Shown here: in pieces, positions 43,473 to 52,466 of the stretch
Numbering within the stretch: the first letter of the stretch is position 1
Layout of the letters: every line of letters starts with the position of its first letter
DNA from: Arthrobacter cupressi
GTDB lineage: Bacteria; Actinomycetota; Actinomycetes; Actinomycetales; Micrococcaceae
Length of the DNA: 64,000 bases
Reading direction: 5' to 3'
NCBI RefSeq assembly: GCF_900099975.1
Contig: NZ_FNEI01000006.1
Span: 1-64,000 of the forward strand
Made by a program: the position numbers and the translations under genes
Notes under the pieces: model-generated
Database searches by the model: none
Seen by the model: only the letters and a program-made list of their open reading frames with translations
What the model was told of the DNA's origin: nothing

Positions 43473-43561
43473 AATCGTCACGGTCAAAAGGCGGCAGGTC
43501 AAGCGTTTCACCAAAATTGCCGGGTGTACTTCGGAGCGCTGCCCAGGAGGAGACGCGCGGC

Positions 43562-44218
43562 TCAGGAGTCCCGGATGATCCGCCGCTGCCGCGCCACGGC
43601 AATGGCGGCGGTGCGGTTGTCCACGCCGAGCTTGGCGTAGATGTGCACCAGATGGGTCTTCACGGTGGCCTCCGAGATGAAGAGTTGCCGGGCAATGGCC
43701 CGGTTGCCGAGGCCGGTGGCGAGGAGTTCCAGGATCTGCAGCTCCCGCGGGCTCAGTGCCGTCACCGGGTTGCGGATGTGTCCCATGAGCCGGGCCGCGA
43801 CCCCGGGCGCCAGGGCAGTCTGGCCGGCCGCGGCGGAGAGCACTGCCTGGCGGATCTGCTCCGGCGGCGCGTCCTTGAGCATGTAGCCCGCGGCGCCGGC
43901 TTCGACGGCGGCCAGGATGTCGGCGTCGGTGTCGTAGGTGGTGAGGATGAGAACGGGCGGCGGGGGCGTTCCGGCGTCGCCGGCTTTGATCCTTCCGGTG
44001 GCGGTGGCACCGTCCATCCCGGCACCCATCTGCAGGTCCATCAGGACCAGATCCACCGGCTCGCCGAGGGTGTGCAGGCGGAAGAGTTCGGCCAAGGCGG
44101 CGCCGCCGTCGGCCGCCTCGGCTACCACGGTGACGCCGTCAAAGTCAGCCAGCATGGCGCGGAGTCCGGCGCGGACCACGGGGTGGTCGTCCACCAGCAG
44201 CACGCGGATGTCAGCCAC
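43562..44218 (-). CDS. NarL-type response regulator (second system)
   Basis: 218 residues from GTG 44218, giving an 8-nt overlap with the kinase gene. Receiver motifs: VDDHPVVRAGL, phospho-Asp in LVLMDLQMG, LTTYD and MLKDAPPEQI. LuxR-type HTH LSPRELQILELLATGL then [19 protein letters not shown]. The receiver has a longer loop (MGAGMDGATATGRIKAGDAGTP) than usual. It pairs with the kinase at 44211-45515 and likely controls the ABC pair diverging at 45728. Confidence 0.92.
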   Translation of the reverse strand: MADIRVLLVDDHPVVRAGLRAMLADFDGVTVVAEAADGGAALAELFRLHTLGEPVDLVLMDLQMGAGMDGATATGRIKAGDAGTPPPPVLILTTYDTDADILAAVEAGAAGYMLKDAPPEQIRQAVLSAAAGQTALAPGVAARLMGHIRNPVTALSPRELQILELLATGLGNRAIARQLFISEATVKTHLVHIYAKLGVDNRTAAIAVARQRRIIRDS

Positions 44219-45515
44219 GGGATGCACCACCTTCGGCCAGCCCGTTCCTCCCGGCCAGCGGCAGCCGGATGGCCACCACGGTTCCTTCGCCCGGGGCGGA
44301 TTCGACGTCCAGGGCGCCGCCCAAGGCGGACAGCCGCTCACGCAGGCCCTTGATCCCGACGCCGTCTCCGCGATCCCCTGCAGCCGCGGCGGGCAGCACC
44401 GTGGCGGGGTCGAAGCCCACACCGTCGTCGTAGATGTCCAGGGTCACCTCGGCGTCCAGGAAGGACAAAGTGACGACGACGGTCCGCGCCTTCGCGTGCG
44501 CCCAGACGTTTGCGAGGGAAGACTGCGCCGCCCGCAGCAGGGTGGCCTGGTAGGCGTTGGGCAGCTCGATGGCTGCGCCGTCGAGCTCGAACCGGCAGCG
44601 AAGGGAGGTGCCCCGGGCGGCGGCCTCGCCCTCGGTTTTTGCGCAGAGCCGGCGCAGGGCCTCCACCAGGCCCTGCCGTTCGAGGGCCGGCGGCCGGAGT
44701 CCGCGGACGAAGCTGCGGGCCTCGTCCAGGTTGGCGGCGGCGGTCTCCTGCATGGTCTGCAGGCGGCTGCGCACCGTCTCCCGGTCCCCGGCGTCGAGGG
44801 CCTTCGCGGCGGACCGGCCCATAAGGACGATGCTGGAGAAGCCCTGGGCCAGGGTGTCGTGGATTTCGCGGGCGAGCCGTTCGCGCTCGGCCAGGACCCC
44901 GGCGTCATGCTGGCTCCTGGCCAGCTCGGCACGGGTCCGGCGCAGTTCCTCCGCTGCCTTCCGCTGGTTCTCGGCCTCTGCGTAGAGGGCCCGGTAGGCA
45001 AGCCCGGTGACCACGGCGAACGCGGCCCCGAACACGGGTCCCAGGACCATGGCAAGCTGCATGCCGCCGTCGCCGGCACCGCGGCTGTGGAACCACAGCG
45101 CCCCCACCAGCAGTGCCGTGCTGGCGCCGATGGCGGGCAGGGCCCAGCGCAGGGGGAGCAGGTGCAGTTGCAGGAAGAAGAGCGGGAAGGCCACCCAGGC
45201 GAAGTCGGAACTGACCAGCAGCAGGAGCAGCCAGAGCAGGGTCACGGCGCCCAGCCAGCGGAGTGCAAACGGGTTCGGGTCAAAGCGGGCAGGGTCCGAC
45301 GCGTAGCGCTTTTCGAGGAGCGTGCCCGCGAGATACACGGCGGCGAGCAGCAGGGAAAGGACCAAGCCTGCGCCCAGTGCCGGGGGCGAAGCCGGGCCGA
45401 TCAGCAGCCGGACCATTGCCACCAGCAGCAGCACCGCGAAGCCCACGTGCAGGCACACCCGGAGTACGCGCAGGATCAGCGCCGTGCCGCCCTGTGACTC
45501 CTGCGGTTCCTCCAT
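44211..45515 (-). CDS. Sensor histidine kinase (second system)
   Basis: 434 residues from ATG 45515, preceded by TGGAAAG. Six membrane segments (about 10-165), a coiled-coil (YAEAENQRKAAEELRRTRAE) and HisKA_3 box REIHDTLAQGFSSIV, with N-box and GDGVGIKGLRERL of the ATPase domain. Absence of a large periplasmic loop suggests sensing inside the membrane, as in DesK or LiaS. It diverges from the ABC exporter at 45728. Confidence 0.9.
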   Translation of the reverse strand: MEEPQESQGGTALILRVLRVCLHVGFAVLLLVAMVRLLIGPASPPALGAGLVLSLLLAAVYLAGTLLEKRYASDPARFDPNPFALRWLGAVTLLWLLLLLVSSDFAWVAFPLFFLQLHLLPLRWALPAIGASTALLVGALWFHSRGAGDGGMQLAMVLGPVFGAAFAVVTGLAYRALYAEAENQRKAAEELRRTRAELARSQHDAGVLAERERLAREIHDTLAQGFSSIVLMGRSAAKALDAGDRETVRSRLQTMQETAAANLDEARSFVRGLRPPALERQGLVEALRRLCAKTEGEAAARGTSLRCRFELDGAAIELPNAYQATLLRAAQSSLANVWAHAKARTVVVTLSFLDAEVTLDIYDDGVGFDPATVLPAAAAGDRGDGVGIKGLRERLSALGGALDVESAPGEGTVVAIRLPLAGRNGLAEGGASRG

Positions 45516-45576
45516 GCTTTCCAGAGTAGCCAGCGCCACCGACAGAACTGCCCGATTCGCGCACAATCACAGCCGA

Positions 45577-45594
45577 ATCAACCAATCGGTTGAT
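45577..45594. promoter_or_regulatory. Inverted repeat between kinase and exporter genes
   Basis: ATCAACC-N4-GGTTGAT, followed by further TCAACC copies at about 45602 and 45627. Candidate site for the response regulator or a TetR/MarR-type repressor controlling the exporter. Confidence 0.5.
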
Positions 45595-45727
45595 CCGCAG
45601 TTCAACCCATTGGCTCCACCAGATCAACCCCGTGCCCGATGTTCCAGGGCCGCGTAGCGGACAGAGTGGAAACAGAACACATACCGCCCACGGCATGAAC
45701 GGCCAGGGGCATGAACGAAGGATTCCG

Positions 45728-46816
45728 ATGTTCCTCGCGCTCCGCGATCTCCGCTTTGCGAAAGGCCGCTTTGCCCTCATGGGCAGCGTGATTGCCTTGA
45801 TCACCCTGCTGCTGGTCATGCTCTCCGGCCTGACCGCCGGCCTTGGCAACCAGTCCACCTCGGCCATCGCCGCCCTCCCTGCGGACCAGATCGTCTTCGG
45901 AGCGCCGCCCGGCGGCGAAGCGAAGGCCTCGTACACGGAATCCGAGGTCACCCCGAAACAACTCGAGGCGTGGCGCAGCCGGCCGGGGGTGGCCTCCGCC
46001 GAAGCTCTTGGCATCAACCAGACCCGATTCCAGTCCATCGGCGATGACGGCGCGGCCCGCGGCACCACGAACGTGGCCGTGTTCGGCACGGACGGCGCTG
46101 TCCCCGCACCGGCGCAACCGAGCGACGGCTCTGTCGTCATCGGCGAAACCCTGGCGAAGGAACTGGAGCTGGCCGCCGGCAGCCGCGTGGCCATCGCGGG
46201 CACCGCACTGACGGTCTCCGCCGTCGTGCCGGACCAGTGGTACTCGCACACCGGGGTCGTCTGGACCACCCTGGACACCTGGCGCACCACCGCGCACGCC
46301 GGAACGGACGAGGCCACCGTCCTGGCCGTGACGTTCGACGCCGGAGCTTCCGTGAACACGGACGCCGCCAATGCGGCGGCCGGGACGGTCAGTGCCACGC
46401 CCACGGAATCCTTCCAGGCGCTGGGCTCCTACAAGAGCGAGAACGGCTCGCTCATGCTGATGCAGGCCTTCCTCTACGGCATCTCCGCCCTGGTCATCGT
46501 GGCCTTCCTGACGGTCTGGACCGTACAGCGCACGCGCGACATCGCCGTCCTGAAAGCCCTCGGTGGCTCCACCTCCTACGTGCTGCGCGACGCCCTGGTG
46601 CAGGCCGGCGTCGTACTCCTGGCAGGCGCCGCGGCCGGCGGGACCCTCGGCGTAATCGGCGGATTCTTCGCAGCCCAGGCGGCGCCGTTCCTGATCACGC
46701 CGCTGACCGGCATCCTGCCCGTCGCGGGCGTGGTGATCATGGGCCTGGCAGGCGCGGTCCTGGCCGTCCGCGGGGTCACCAGGGTTGACCCGATACTGGC
46801 CCTCGGCGGCAACTGA
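45728..46816 (+). CDS. FtsX/MacB-type ABC permease
   Basis: 362 residues from ATG 45728 (GAAGGA upstream). One membrane segment near residue 20, a large extracellular domain (40-245) and three membrane segments at the C-terminus: FLYGISALVIVAFLTVWTVQ, AGVVLLAGAAAGGTLGVIGG and PVAGVVIMGLAGAVLAV. This is the MacB/LolC layout, used to move substrate from the outer membrane leaflet or cell envelope outward. It is followed by the ATPase gene. Confidence 0.88.
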   Translation: MFLALRDLRFAKGRFALMGSVIALITLLLVMLSGLTAGLGNQSTSAIAALPADQIVFGAPPGGEAKASYTESEVTPKQLEAWRSRPGVASAEALGINQTRFQSIGDDGAARGTTNVAVFGTDGAVPAPAQPSDGSVVIGETLAKELELAAGSRVAIAGTALTVSAVVPDQWYSHTGVVWTTLDTWRTTAHAGTDEATVLAVTFDAGASVNTDAANAAAGTVSATPTESFQALGSYKSENGSLMLMQAFLYGISALVIVAFLTVWTVQRTRDIAVLKALGGSTSYVLRDALVQAGVVLLAGAAAGGTLGVIGGFFAAQAAPFLITPLTGILPVAGVVIMGLAGAVLAVRGVTRVDPILALGGN

Positions 46817-46855
46817 ATCCTGCCATTCCTATAAATTCCCCGAAAGGCATATACC

Positions 46856-47548
46856 GTGACCATCCCGCTCAGCCTCGTCAACGTCACCCTCGAGTACCCG
46901 GACGGCGGCTCCACCATCAAGGCATTGGACGCCGTCAACCTGACCGCAGGCGCCGGCGAATTCCTCTCCCTCGTGGGCCCCTCCGGCTCCGGAAAATCGT
47001 CCCTGCTGGCCGTGGCGGCCACCCTCGTGACCCCCTCCTCCGGGCTGGTGCTGGTCGACGGGCAGGACGCCACACCGCTCGGTTCCCGGGAGCGTACCGC
47101 CCTGCGCCGCGACACGGTGGGCATCATCTTCCAGCAGCCCAACCTGCTGCCGTCACTCACCGCCGTCGAACAGCTCCTCATCGGCGAGCACTTGCGCGGC
47201 AAGCCGCTGCGCGCGGCGCGTCTGCGGGCGGCGGAACTGCTCGACGTCGTCGGACTGGCCGGCGAGCTCAACAAGCGGCCGCACCAGCTCTCCGGCGGGC
47301 AGCGCCAGCGGGTGAACATTGCGCGGGCCCTCATGGGGAGTCCGCGGGTACTGCTCGTGGACGAGCCGACGGCGGCCCTGGACATGGAGCGCAGCGAAGC
47401 GATTGTACGGCTGCTGCGGCGGGTCACCGATGAATTCGCGACGGCGACCCTCATGGTCACGCACGACACCGAGTTCCTGCCCCTCACGGACTCCGTGGTC
47501 ACCATGCGCGACGGCCGGCTCGGGGCGCCGGTGCGGAACGCGGCCTGA
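46856..47548 (+). CDS. MacB/LolD-type ABC ATPase
   Basis: 230 residues from GTG 46856 (GAAAGG 8-10 nt upstream). Walker A GPSGSGKSS, Q-loop FQQPNLL, signature HQLSGGQRQRV, Walker B VLLVDEPTAALD and switch His in MVTHD. Works with the permease 39 nt upstream as a complete envelope exporter. Converges on the HxlR gene with 4 nt between stops. Confidence 0.93.
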   Translation: MTIPLSLVNVTLEYPDGGSTIKALDAVNLTAGAGEFLSLVGPSGSGKSSLLAVAATLVTPSSGLVLVDGQDATPLGSRERTALRRDTVGIIFQQPNLLPSLTAVEQLLIGEHLRGKPLRAARLRAAELLDVVGLAGELNKRPHQLSGGQRQRVNIARALMGSPRVLLVDEPTAALDMERSEAIVRLLRRVTDEFATATLMVTHDTEFLPLTDSVVTMRDGRLGAPVRNAA

Positions 47549-47552
47549 GGAA

Positions 47553-47957
47553 CTACCCCAGGAGCGCCTCGTCCTGCGCGTCGTCGTAGGCATCCCGGGC
47601 AGCGAGGATGGCCGGCACGTGGCTCTCCGCCCAGGCCCGCAACAGCGCCAGGGGATCAAGGAGGGAGCGGCCCAGCGCCGTCAGCTCGTAGTCCACGCGC
47701 GGCGGAACCTGCGCGTGGACGGTGCGGGTCACCAGCCCGTCGCGCTCGAGCGACCGGAGGGTCTGGGTGAGGACCTTCGGGGTGACCACGCTAACCATCT
47801 TGCGCAGATCAGAGAAACGTACGGGGCCCTCGGCGAGCACCTGAACCACGAGGGAGGCCCACTTGTCGCCGATCCGCTGGAAGATCACACGCGACGGGCA
47901 ATTGGGGTTCAGGACGTCGGCGGGCAGGCCGCTGGTGTCGCGTTCAATGGTATCCAC
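47553..47957 (-). CDS. HxlR-family redox-type regulator
   Basis: 134 residues from GTG 47957; an upstream ORF extension overlaps the divergent promoter. The family's sensor Cys is Cys20 in NPNCPSR, followed by winged HTH VRFSDLRKMVSVVTPKVLTQ and a basic wing. Members such as YodB respond to quinones or diamide by Cys modification. It faces the NAD(P)-binding oxidoreductase across a 15-bp perfect operator, so it probably represses that gene until electrophile stress. Confidence 0.9.
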   Translation of the reverse strand: MDTIERDTSGLPADVLNPNCPSRVIFQRIGDKWASLVVQVLAEGPVRFSDLRKMVSVVTPKVLTQTLRSLERDGLVTRTVHAQVPPRVDYELTALGRSLLDPLALLRAWAESHVPAILAARDAYDDAQDEALLG

Positions 47958-47986
47958 GGGGTAACTCAGTTCCTTTGAAGCTATCA

Positions 47987-48001
47987 GTATCAAATAGATA
48001 C
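47987..48001. promoter_or_regulatory. HxlR operator
   Basis: GTATC-AAATA-GATAC, perfect 5-bp arms, centred between the divergent starts (47957 and 48041). Size and spacing match HxlR/YodB sites. Confidence 0.7.
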
Positions 48002-48040
48002 CTTTGTGTTCCGGTAAGGATAGCAACCCCAAGGAGAGAC

Positions 48041-48646
48041 ATGAAAATCGCAGTCTACGGCGCAACCGGCATGGTCGGCAGCCAGATCGTCAAGGAATCC
48101 CTCGTCCGCGGTCACGAGGTCACGGCCATCTCCCGCAAGGGGGCAGAGGTTGCCGGCGCCACCGCCAAGGCCGCCGACCAGGCGGACGCCCAGGCCTTCG
48201 CGAACGTCGCAAAGGAGCACGACGTCGTGGTGCTGGCCACCGGACCCAGCCGCACCGGCGGCGACCACGGGGAATGGCTGGACGCCATGGCCACCGCCTA
48301 CAGCAACACCGAAGGCACCCGGCTGATGATTGTCGGCGGCGCCGGCACCCTGACGATCGACGGTACGCGCCTGCTCGATTCCCCGGAGTTCCCCGAGGCC
48401 TACAGGGCAGAAGCCACTACCGCCGCCAAGGCGCTCGAATTGGTCCGGCAGACCCCGGACTCCGTCGACTGGACCGTCCTCGCACCGGCACCCGTGATCC
48501 AGCCGGGTGAGCGCACCGGCGAATACAAGGTCGCCACGGATTCCCCCGCCGGCAACAGCATCTCCTCCCAGGATTACGCCGTCGCCATGCTCGACGAGAT
48601 CGAGACCCCGGCGCACCGGCGGGCACGCTTCACGGCTGCCAACTAA
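48041..48646 (+). CDS. NAD(P)-binding Rossmann oxidoreductase (NmrA/AzoR-like)
   Basis: 201 residues from ATG 48041 with AAGGAGAG 7 nt upstream. Dinucleotide motif YGATGMVGSQIV (near 5-16), VVLATGPSR and MIVGGAGTL strands, and the C-terminal helix SSQDYAVAMLDEIE. Members are annotated as NAD(H)-binding proteins or quinone reductases and are typical targets of HxlR repressors. It is the first gene before the YceI gene, separated by a hairpin. Confidence 0.87.
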   Translation: MKIAVYGATGMVGSQIVKESLVRGHEVTAISRKGAEVAGATAKAADQADAQAFANVAKEHDVVVLATGPSRTGGDHGEWLDAMATAYSNTEGTRLMIVGGAGTLTIDGTRLLDSPEFPEAYRAEATTAAKALELVRQTPDSVDWTVLAPAPVIQPGERTGEYKVATDSPAGNSISSQDYAVAMLDEIETPAHRRARFTAAN

Positions 48647-48650
48647 CGCA

Positions 48651-48689
48651 CGTCGCCGCGGTCCGGGAACTTTCCGGGCCGCGGCGTCG
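48651..48689. terminator. Hairpin after the NAD(P)-binding gene
   Basis: About 16-bp imperfect stem (CGxCGCCGCGGxCCGG) with an AACTTT-type loop. It lies 4 nt after the stop and partially separates the YceI gene. Confidence 0.6.
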
Positions 48690-48729
48690 TGGTTTACGTG
48701 AACATTCAAGTACATCGAGAGGAAGTCCC

Positions 48730-49449
48730 GTGGCCGGAAGGAAACGACCCTGGATCCTGATCACCGTAGCCGCCGTAGCCGTCCTCGCCGCCCTCGCGGC
48801 GATCTTCGGACCGCAGATCTACGCACAGTCCCAGGGCCCGGCACCGGAACCGCTCACCGTGGCAACTCCCTCCGGCACCGCCAGCACGGCGCCTTCCAGC
48901 ACTGCCACCTCGGGGGCCGTTTCCGATTCGACGGACGAGGGCGCATGGAACGTTGCCTCCGGCTCCCAGGCCGGCTACCGCATTGACGAGGTCCTCAACG
49001 GCGCCGATGTCACCGTCGTCGGGCGGACCGAAAAGGTCACCGGCTCTGCCACCGTCTCGGGAGCGCAGCTGACCGCGGCGAAGATCGACGTTGACGTCGC
49101 CAGCATCGCCACCGACAGCGGCAACCGCGACAACTACTTCCGCGGAACCGCAATGAAGGCGGACACCTTCCCGACGGCGACCTTCACCCTCACCTCACCG
49201 GTCACCATCCCGGCTCTAAGCTCCGCTCCTGCGGCCGTCGAGGCCAAGGGGACCCTGGAGCTGGCAGGCCAGAAGCGCGACGTCACTGCGATGCTGCAGG
49301 TGGTCCGCGACGGGGCGAAGGTCTCGGTCTCCGGGACCATCGGCCTCGTGCTGGCAGACTTCGGAATCACGCCACCGGACCTAGGCTTCGTCAAGGTGGA
49401 CAACACCGGAAGCGTCGAGTTCCTGGTGCATCTGGAAAAGGCCGCCTAG
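48730..49449 (+). CDS. YceI-like lipid-binding protein, membrane anchored
   Basis: 239 residues from GTG 48730. One membrane segment (ILITVAAVAVLAALAAIFG, 10-28), a Ser/Thr linker, then a YceI lipocalin-like domain (GYRIDEVLNGADVTVVGRTE, IDVDVASIATDSGNRDNYFR, FPTATFTLTSP, residues about 78-238). YceI proteins bind isoprenoid quinones in the envelope. Its place downstream of an HxlR/NAD(P) pair suggests a role in quinone or electrophile stress. Confidence 0.9.
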   Translation: MAGRKRPWILITVAAVAVLAALAAIFGPQIYAQSQGPAPEPLTVATPSGTASTAPSSTATSGAVSDSTDEGAWNVASGSQAGYRIDEVLNGADVTVVGRTEKVTGSATVSGAQLTAAKIDVDVASIATDSGNRDNYFRGTAMKADTFPTATFTLTSPVTIPALSSAPAAVEAKGTLELAGQKRDVTAMLQVVRDGAKVSVSGTIGLVLADFGITPPDLGFVKVDNTGSVEFLVHLEKAA

Positions 49450-50897
49450 AGACCCAGCTCCGGCAATTGCAGCCCGAACACATCCTTCAGCGCATGCCGG
49501 GCAGCGTGGTACCCGGGCATGCCGGTCACGCCCGGGCCGGGCGGGGTCGAGGAAGAGCAGAGGTACACCCCGCGCAGCGGTGTCCGCCACGGGTTGGCGG
49601 ACAGGACCGGGCGCCGAAGCAGCCCGCGCACGTCCATCAGCCCGGCCCCGAAGTCGCCGCCCACATAGTTGGGGTTATAGGCGGCCAGGCCGGCCGCCGT
49701 CGTCGTTTTCCAGCCCACTACTACATCGCGGAAGCCCGGCGCGAAGGTTTCGATCCGGTCCATGACGGCACTGGCCATGTCCACCGTGGAGTTCCTCGGC
49801 ACGTGGCAGTAGCTCCACAGGATATGCCGTCCCGCCGGGGCGCGTCCCGGATCCACCACGGAGGGCTGCGCCACCAGGACGTAGGGCCGGGACGGGTGGC
49901 GGCCGGCGGCCACCTCGTTCTCGGCGGCAGCCATCTCCGCGCGCGTTCCGCCCACATGTACCGTACCGGCGTCGCGCAATTCACGGGCCGCCCACGGCAC
50001 CGGGCCGGAAAGGATGAAGTCCACCTTGCAGGCTGCATTCCCGAAACGGAATGCTTCCAGGGTCCGCCGGTAGCGCGCACCCGACGCCCCCTCCAGTGCC
50101 GCGCCGGCGATGCCCAGCAGCTCGGGCGGCGCCACATCCAACAACACGGCCCGGGCAGGCCGGAGCTCCTCGAGGGACCGCACGCGCACACCCGTTTCAA
50201 AGACCCCGCCGTGGGCCTCGATGTCGCGCACCATGGCGTCCACGATCGCGCCCGAACCGCCCACGGGCACAGGCCATCCACCCACGTGGGCAAGGGTGCT
50301 GAGCATGAGCCCCGCGCCGGCCGGAACCAGCGAAGGCAGGCGGCCGATCGCATGGGCTGCCACCCCGGTCAGCAGCGCCGGAGCGGCGTCGCCGGCGAAG
50401 CGCCGGTTCCACCACGGCCCGCCCTGGGACAGCGTGGCCAGGCCTAAACGGACCGCGGCCAGGGGATCCGCGGGCATCCGGAGCAGCTGGTTCTGGGACA
50501 CGTCCAGCATGCCCTCCACGTGCTCCACCAGCGGCCGCATCAGCCGGCCGAACGCCCGCCCGTCCTGACCGAGTCCGTCGATGGTCCGCTCCAGCGAGCG
50601 GTACGCGAGGGCCGCCCGGCCGCCGTCGAGCGGTGTGCCGTACTGGACCTTCGGCAGCCGCAGTTCCACCCGCTGCTCCAGCCCGAAATCGCGGAAGAAG
50701 TGGGAGGCCAGCGCCATCGGATGCACGGCCGAGCACACATCATAGACGTGCCCGGGTTCCAGCAGTTCCGCCGTCCGGGCGCCGCCGCCCAGCGCCTCCG
50801 ACGCCTCATACACGCGGACGGCCAGCCCGGCCCGGGCCATCACCACTGCCGCGGCGAGGCCGTTCGGTCCGGAGCCGACGACGGCGACGTCAGCCAT
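49446..50897 (-). CDS. FAD-dependent phytoene desaturase-like oxidoreductase
   Basis: 483 residues from ATG 50897. N-terminal FAD motif VAVVGSGPNGLAAAVVMARA, RPYVLVAQPS and C-terminal block GVYLCSSSTPPGPGVTGMPG. This group (NAD(P)/FAD-dependent, CrtI-like) acts on isoprenoid or hydroxy lipids; no carotenoid genes lie beside it. Its start overlaps the upstream glycosyltransferase stop by 8 nt, so they are translated together, which may point to a lipid-linked sugar substrate. Its end is 4 nt within the YceI 3' end. Confidence 0.87.
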   Translation of the reverse strand: MADVAVVGSGPNGLAAAVVMARAGLAVRVYEASEALGGGARTAELLEPGHVYDVCSAVHPMALASHFFRDFGLEQRVELRLPKVQYGTPLDGGRAALAYRSLERTIDGLGQDGRAFGRLMRPLVEHVEGMLDVSQNQLLRMPADPLAAVRLGLATLSQGGPWWNRRFAGDAAPALLTGVAAHAIGRLPSLVPAGAGLMLSTLAHVGGWPVPVGGSGAIVDAMVRDIEAHGGVFETGVRVRSLEELRPARAVLLDVAPPELLGIAGAALEGASGARYRRTLEAFRFGNAACKVDFILSGPVPWAARELRDAGTVHVGGTRAEMAAAENEVAAGRHPSRPYVLVAQPSVVDPGRAPAGRHILWSYCHVPRNSTVDMASAVMDRIETFAPGFRDVVVGWKTTTAAGLAAYNPNYVGGDFGAGLMDVRGLLRRPVLSANPWRTPLRGVYLCSSSTPPGPGVTGMPGYHAARHALKDVFGLQLPELGL

Positions 50898-52383
50898 CGC
50901 GTCCGGCCCCGGCTTCTGCGCGCCGCCAGGGGAGCAGGGATGCGGACGGGCGGGCAAGGTCCAGGCGGAGCCAGTCCCGGGCGCCGTCGAAAGTGCCTCC
51001 GTGCGGGTCATCGATGTGCTTGGCGCGGAGCGGGTCCTGCCGCGGGTCCCAGATGTCCCAGGCGACCCGGACCATCAAATATGCCGTGGCCGCCATATGC
51101 AGCACCACAGCCAGCACGTAGTACGGCATGTCCAGGTTGTGCTGCGCGGCGCCACCGCTGGTGTATTGCCCGAGGAACATCCAGACGGCGCCCCAGTGCA
51201 GCGCCTCGGCGGCCTGCCAGAGCAGGAAGTCGCGCCAGCGCGGCCGGGCCAGGGCAAGCAGCGGCACCAGCCACAGCACGAACTGCGGGGAGTACACCTT
51301 GTTGGTGAGGATAAACGCCGCCACGATCAGGAACGTCAGCTGCGCCAGCCGGGGCCGCCGCGGCGAGGACAGGCCCAGCAGCGCGATGAGTGCACACGCG
51401 GCCACGAAAAGGTACAGGGCGAGGGAGTTGATGGTGGCCGGCTGCAGCTGCATCCACTGCAGCCGTTCGGCCACCAGGTTGTAGGCGAACCACAGCGAAC
51501 TGAAGCCGGCCGGCCGGTCCTGGGTGAATTCGAAGAAGTAGCGCCAGCCCGCAGGGTTCATGAGGGCGATCGGCAGGTTGACCACCAGCCAGCTGGCCGC
51601 GGCGGCTCCTGCGGTCACCAAGAAGGTGCGAAGCTTGCCGCTGCGGAGCGCCAAGACGAGCAGGGCGCCCAGGACCAGTACCGGGTAGAGCTTCGTGGCA
51701 GTCCCCAGGCCGATGAACACGCCGGCCAACACAGGCCTCTCCCGGGCGAAGAAGTACATGCCCACCGCCAGCATGGCCACGGCCCACATGTCCCAGTTGA
51801 TGAAGCCGGAGAGGACGATTCCCGGCGCCAGGGCCACCATGGCGGCATCCCAGGGCCTGCGCCGGTTGATCCGTGCCGTCGCGATGACGGTGACGATCCA
51901 GACCGCCACCACCAGGGTGGCGTTGAGGTCGAAGTAGCCGCGGATCCGTTCCAGGTCCAGGCCGCTCCCGGGAACCAGGATCGCCGTGGCTCCGGCGATC
52001 AGTCCCATAATCACGGGGTATTCGAACAGGCTCTCCCGGTCGAAGAACGGGATCACGCCTTCGCCAAGCCCGCGGCTGCGGAACAGCTCGGGGAAGTCCG
52101 AGTAGCAGGTGGCATAGAAGTGGGTGGGGGTTTCCCAGCCGTTGACCCGGCAGTAGCCCTTCAGGAGGATCCCGAGCAGCGCTGCGAGGACCGTGAAGAT
52201 GACCAGGACGCGTTCAACGGTGAAGAAGCCGGGGGAGACCGTGCCCGGGGCGCTATGCCTTCCCAATGGCCCGCCGGCCACTTCGGTGAACCTCGCGAGG
52301 AAGGAATCGCTGCGGGTGGGAATCACAAAGCGCGCACGCTTCTGTTTGCGGTGCGGCTTGGTCTCCTGCATGGCTTCGAGCAT
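50890..52383 (-). CDS. GT87-like membrane mannosyltransferase (DUF2029)
   Basis: 497 residues from ATG 52383; ATG 52371 is also possible, as neither has a strong ribosome site. About ten membrane segments with the DUF2029/GT87 features FINWDMWAVAMLAVGMYFF, ARERPVLAGVFIGLGTATKLYPVL (first 20 quoted as residues only here in part) and NLPIALMNPAGW. GT87 enzymes transfer mannose or arabinose from polyprenyl-phosphate sugars to envelope glycans such as lipomannan in mycobacteria. A terminator hairpin lies just upstream. Confidence 0.8.
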   Translation of the reverse strand: MLEAMQETKPHRKQKRARFVIPTRSDSFLARFTEVAGGPLGRHSAPGTVSPGFFTVERVLVIFTVLAALLGILLKGYCRVNGWETPTHFYATCYSDFPELFRSRGLGEGVIPFFDRESLFEYPVIMGLIAGATAILVPGSGLDLERIRGYFDLNATLVVAVWIVTVIATARINRRRPWDAAMVALAPGIVLSGFINWDMWAVAMLAVGMYFFARERPVLAGVFIGLGTATKLYPVLVLGALLVLALRSGKLRTFLVTAGAAAASWLVVNLPIALMNPAGWRYFFEFTQDRPAGFSSLWFAYNLVAERLQWMQLQPATINSLALYLFVAACALIALLGLSSPRRPRLAQLTFLIVAAFILTNKVYSPQFVLWLVPLLALARPRWRDFLLWQAAEALHWGAVWMFLGQYTSGGAAQHNLDMPYYVLAVVLHMAATAYLMVRVAWDIWDPRQDPLRAKHIDDPHGGTFDGARDWLRLDLARPSASLLPWRRAEAGAGRDG

Positions 52384-52436
52384 AGCTGGGTCGAGTACCT
52401 TGCCGGCTGCCTTCGGGTACTCCCGGCTTAAAAGGC

Positions 52437-52466
52437 GGAAGCCCACGCGTAGCCGCGTGGGCTTCC
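52437..52466 (-). terminator. Rho-independent terminator upstream of the GT87 gene
   Basis: GGAAGCCCACGCG and its complement (13-bp perfect stem) close a GCTA loop and are followed on the minus strand by GCCTTTT. It lies 70 nt after the small ORF stop at 52536 and ends that transcript, or could attenuate the GT87 gene. An AGGAGGG plus ATG (52492) precedes it, so a leader peptide is possible. Confidence 0.75.
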
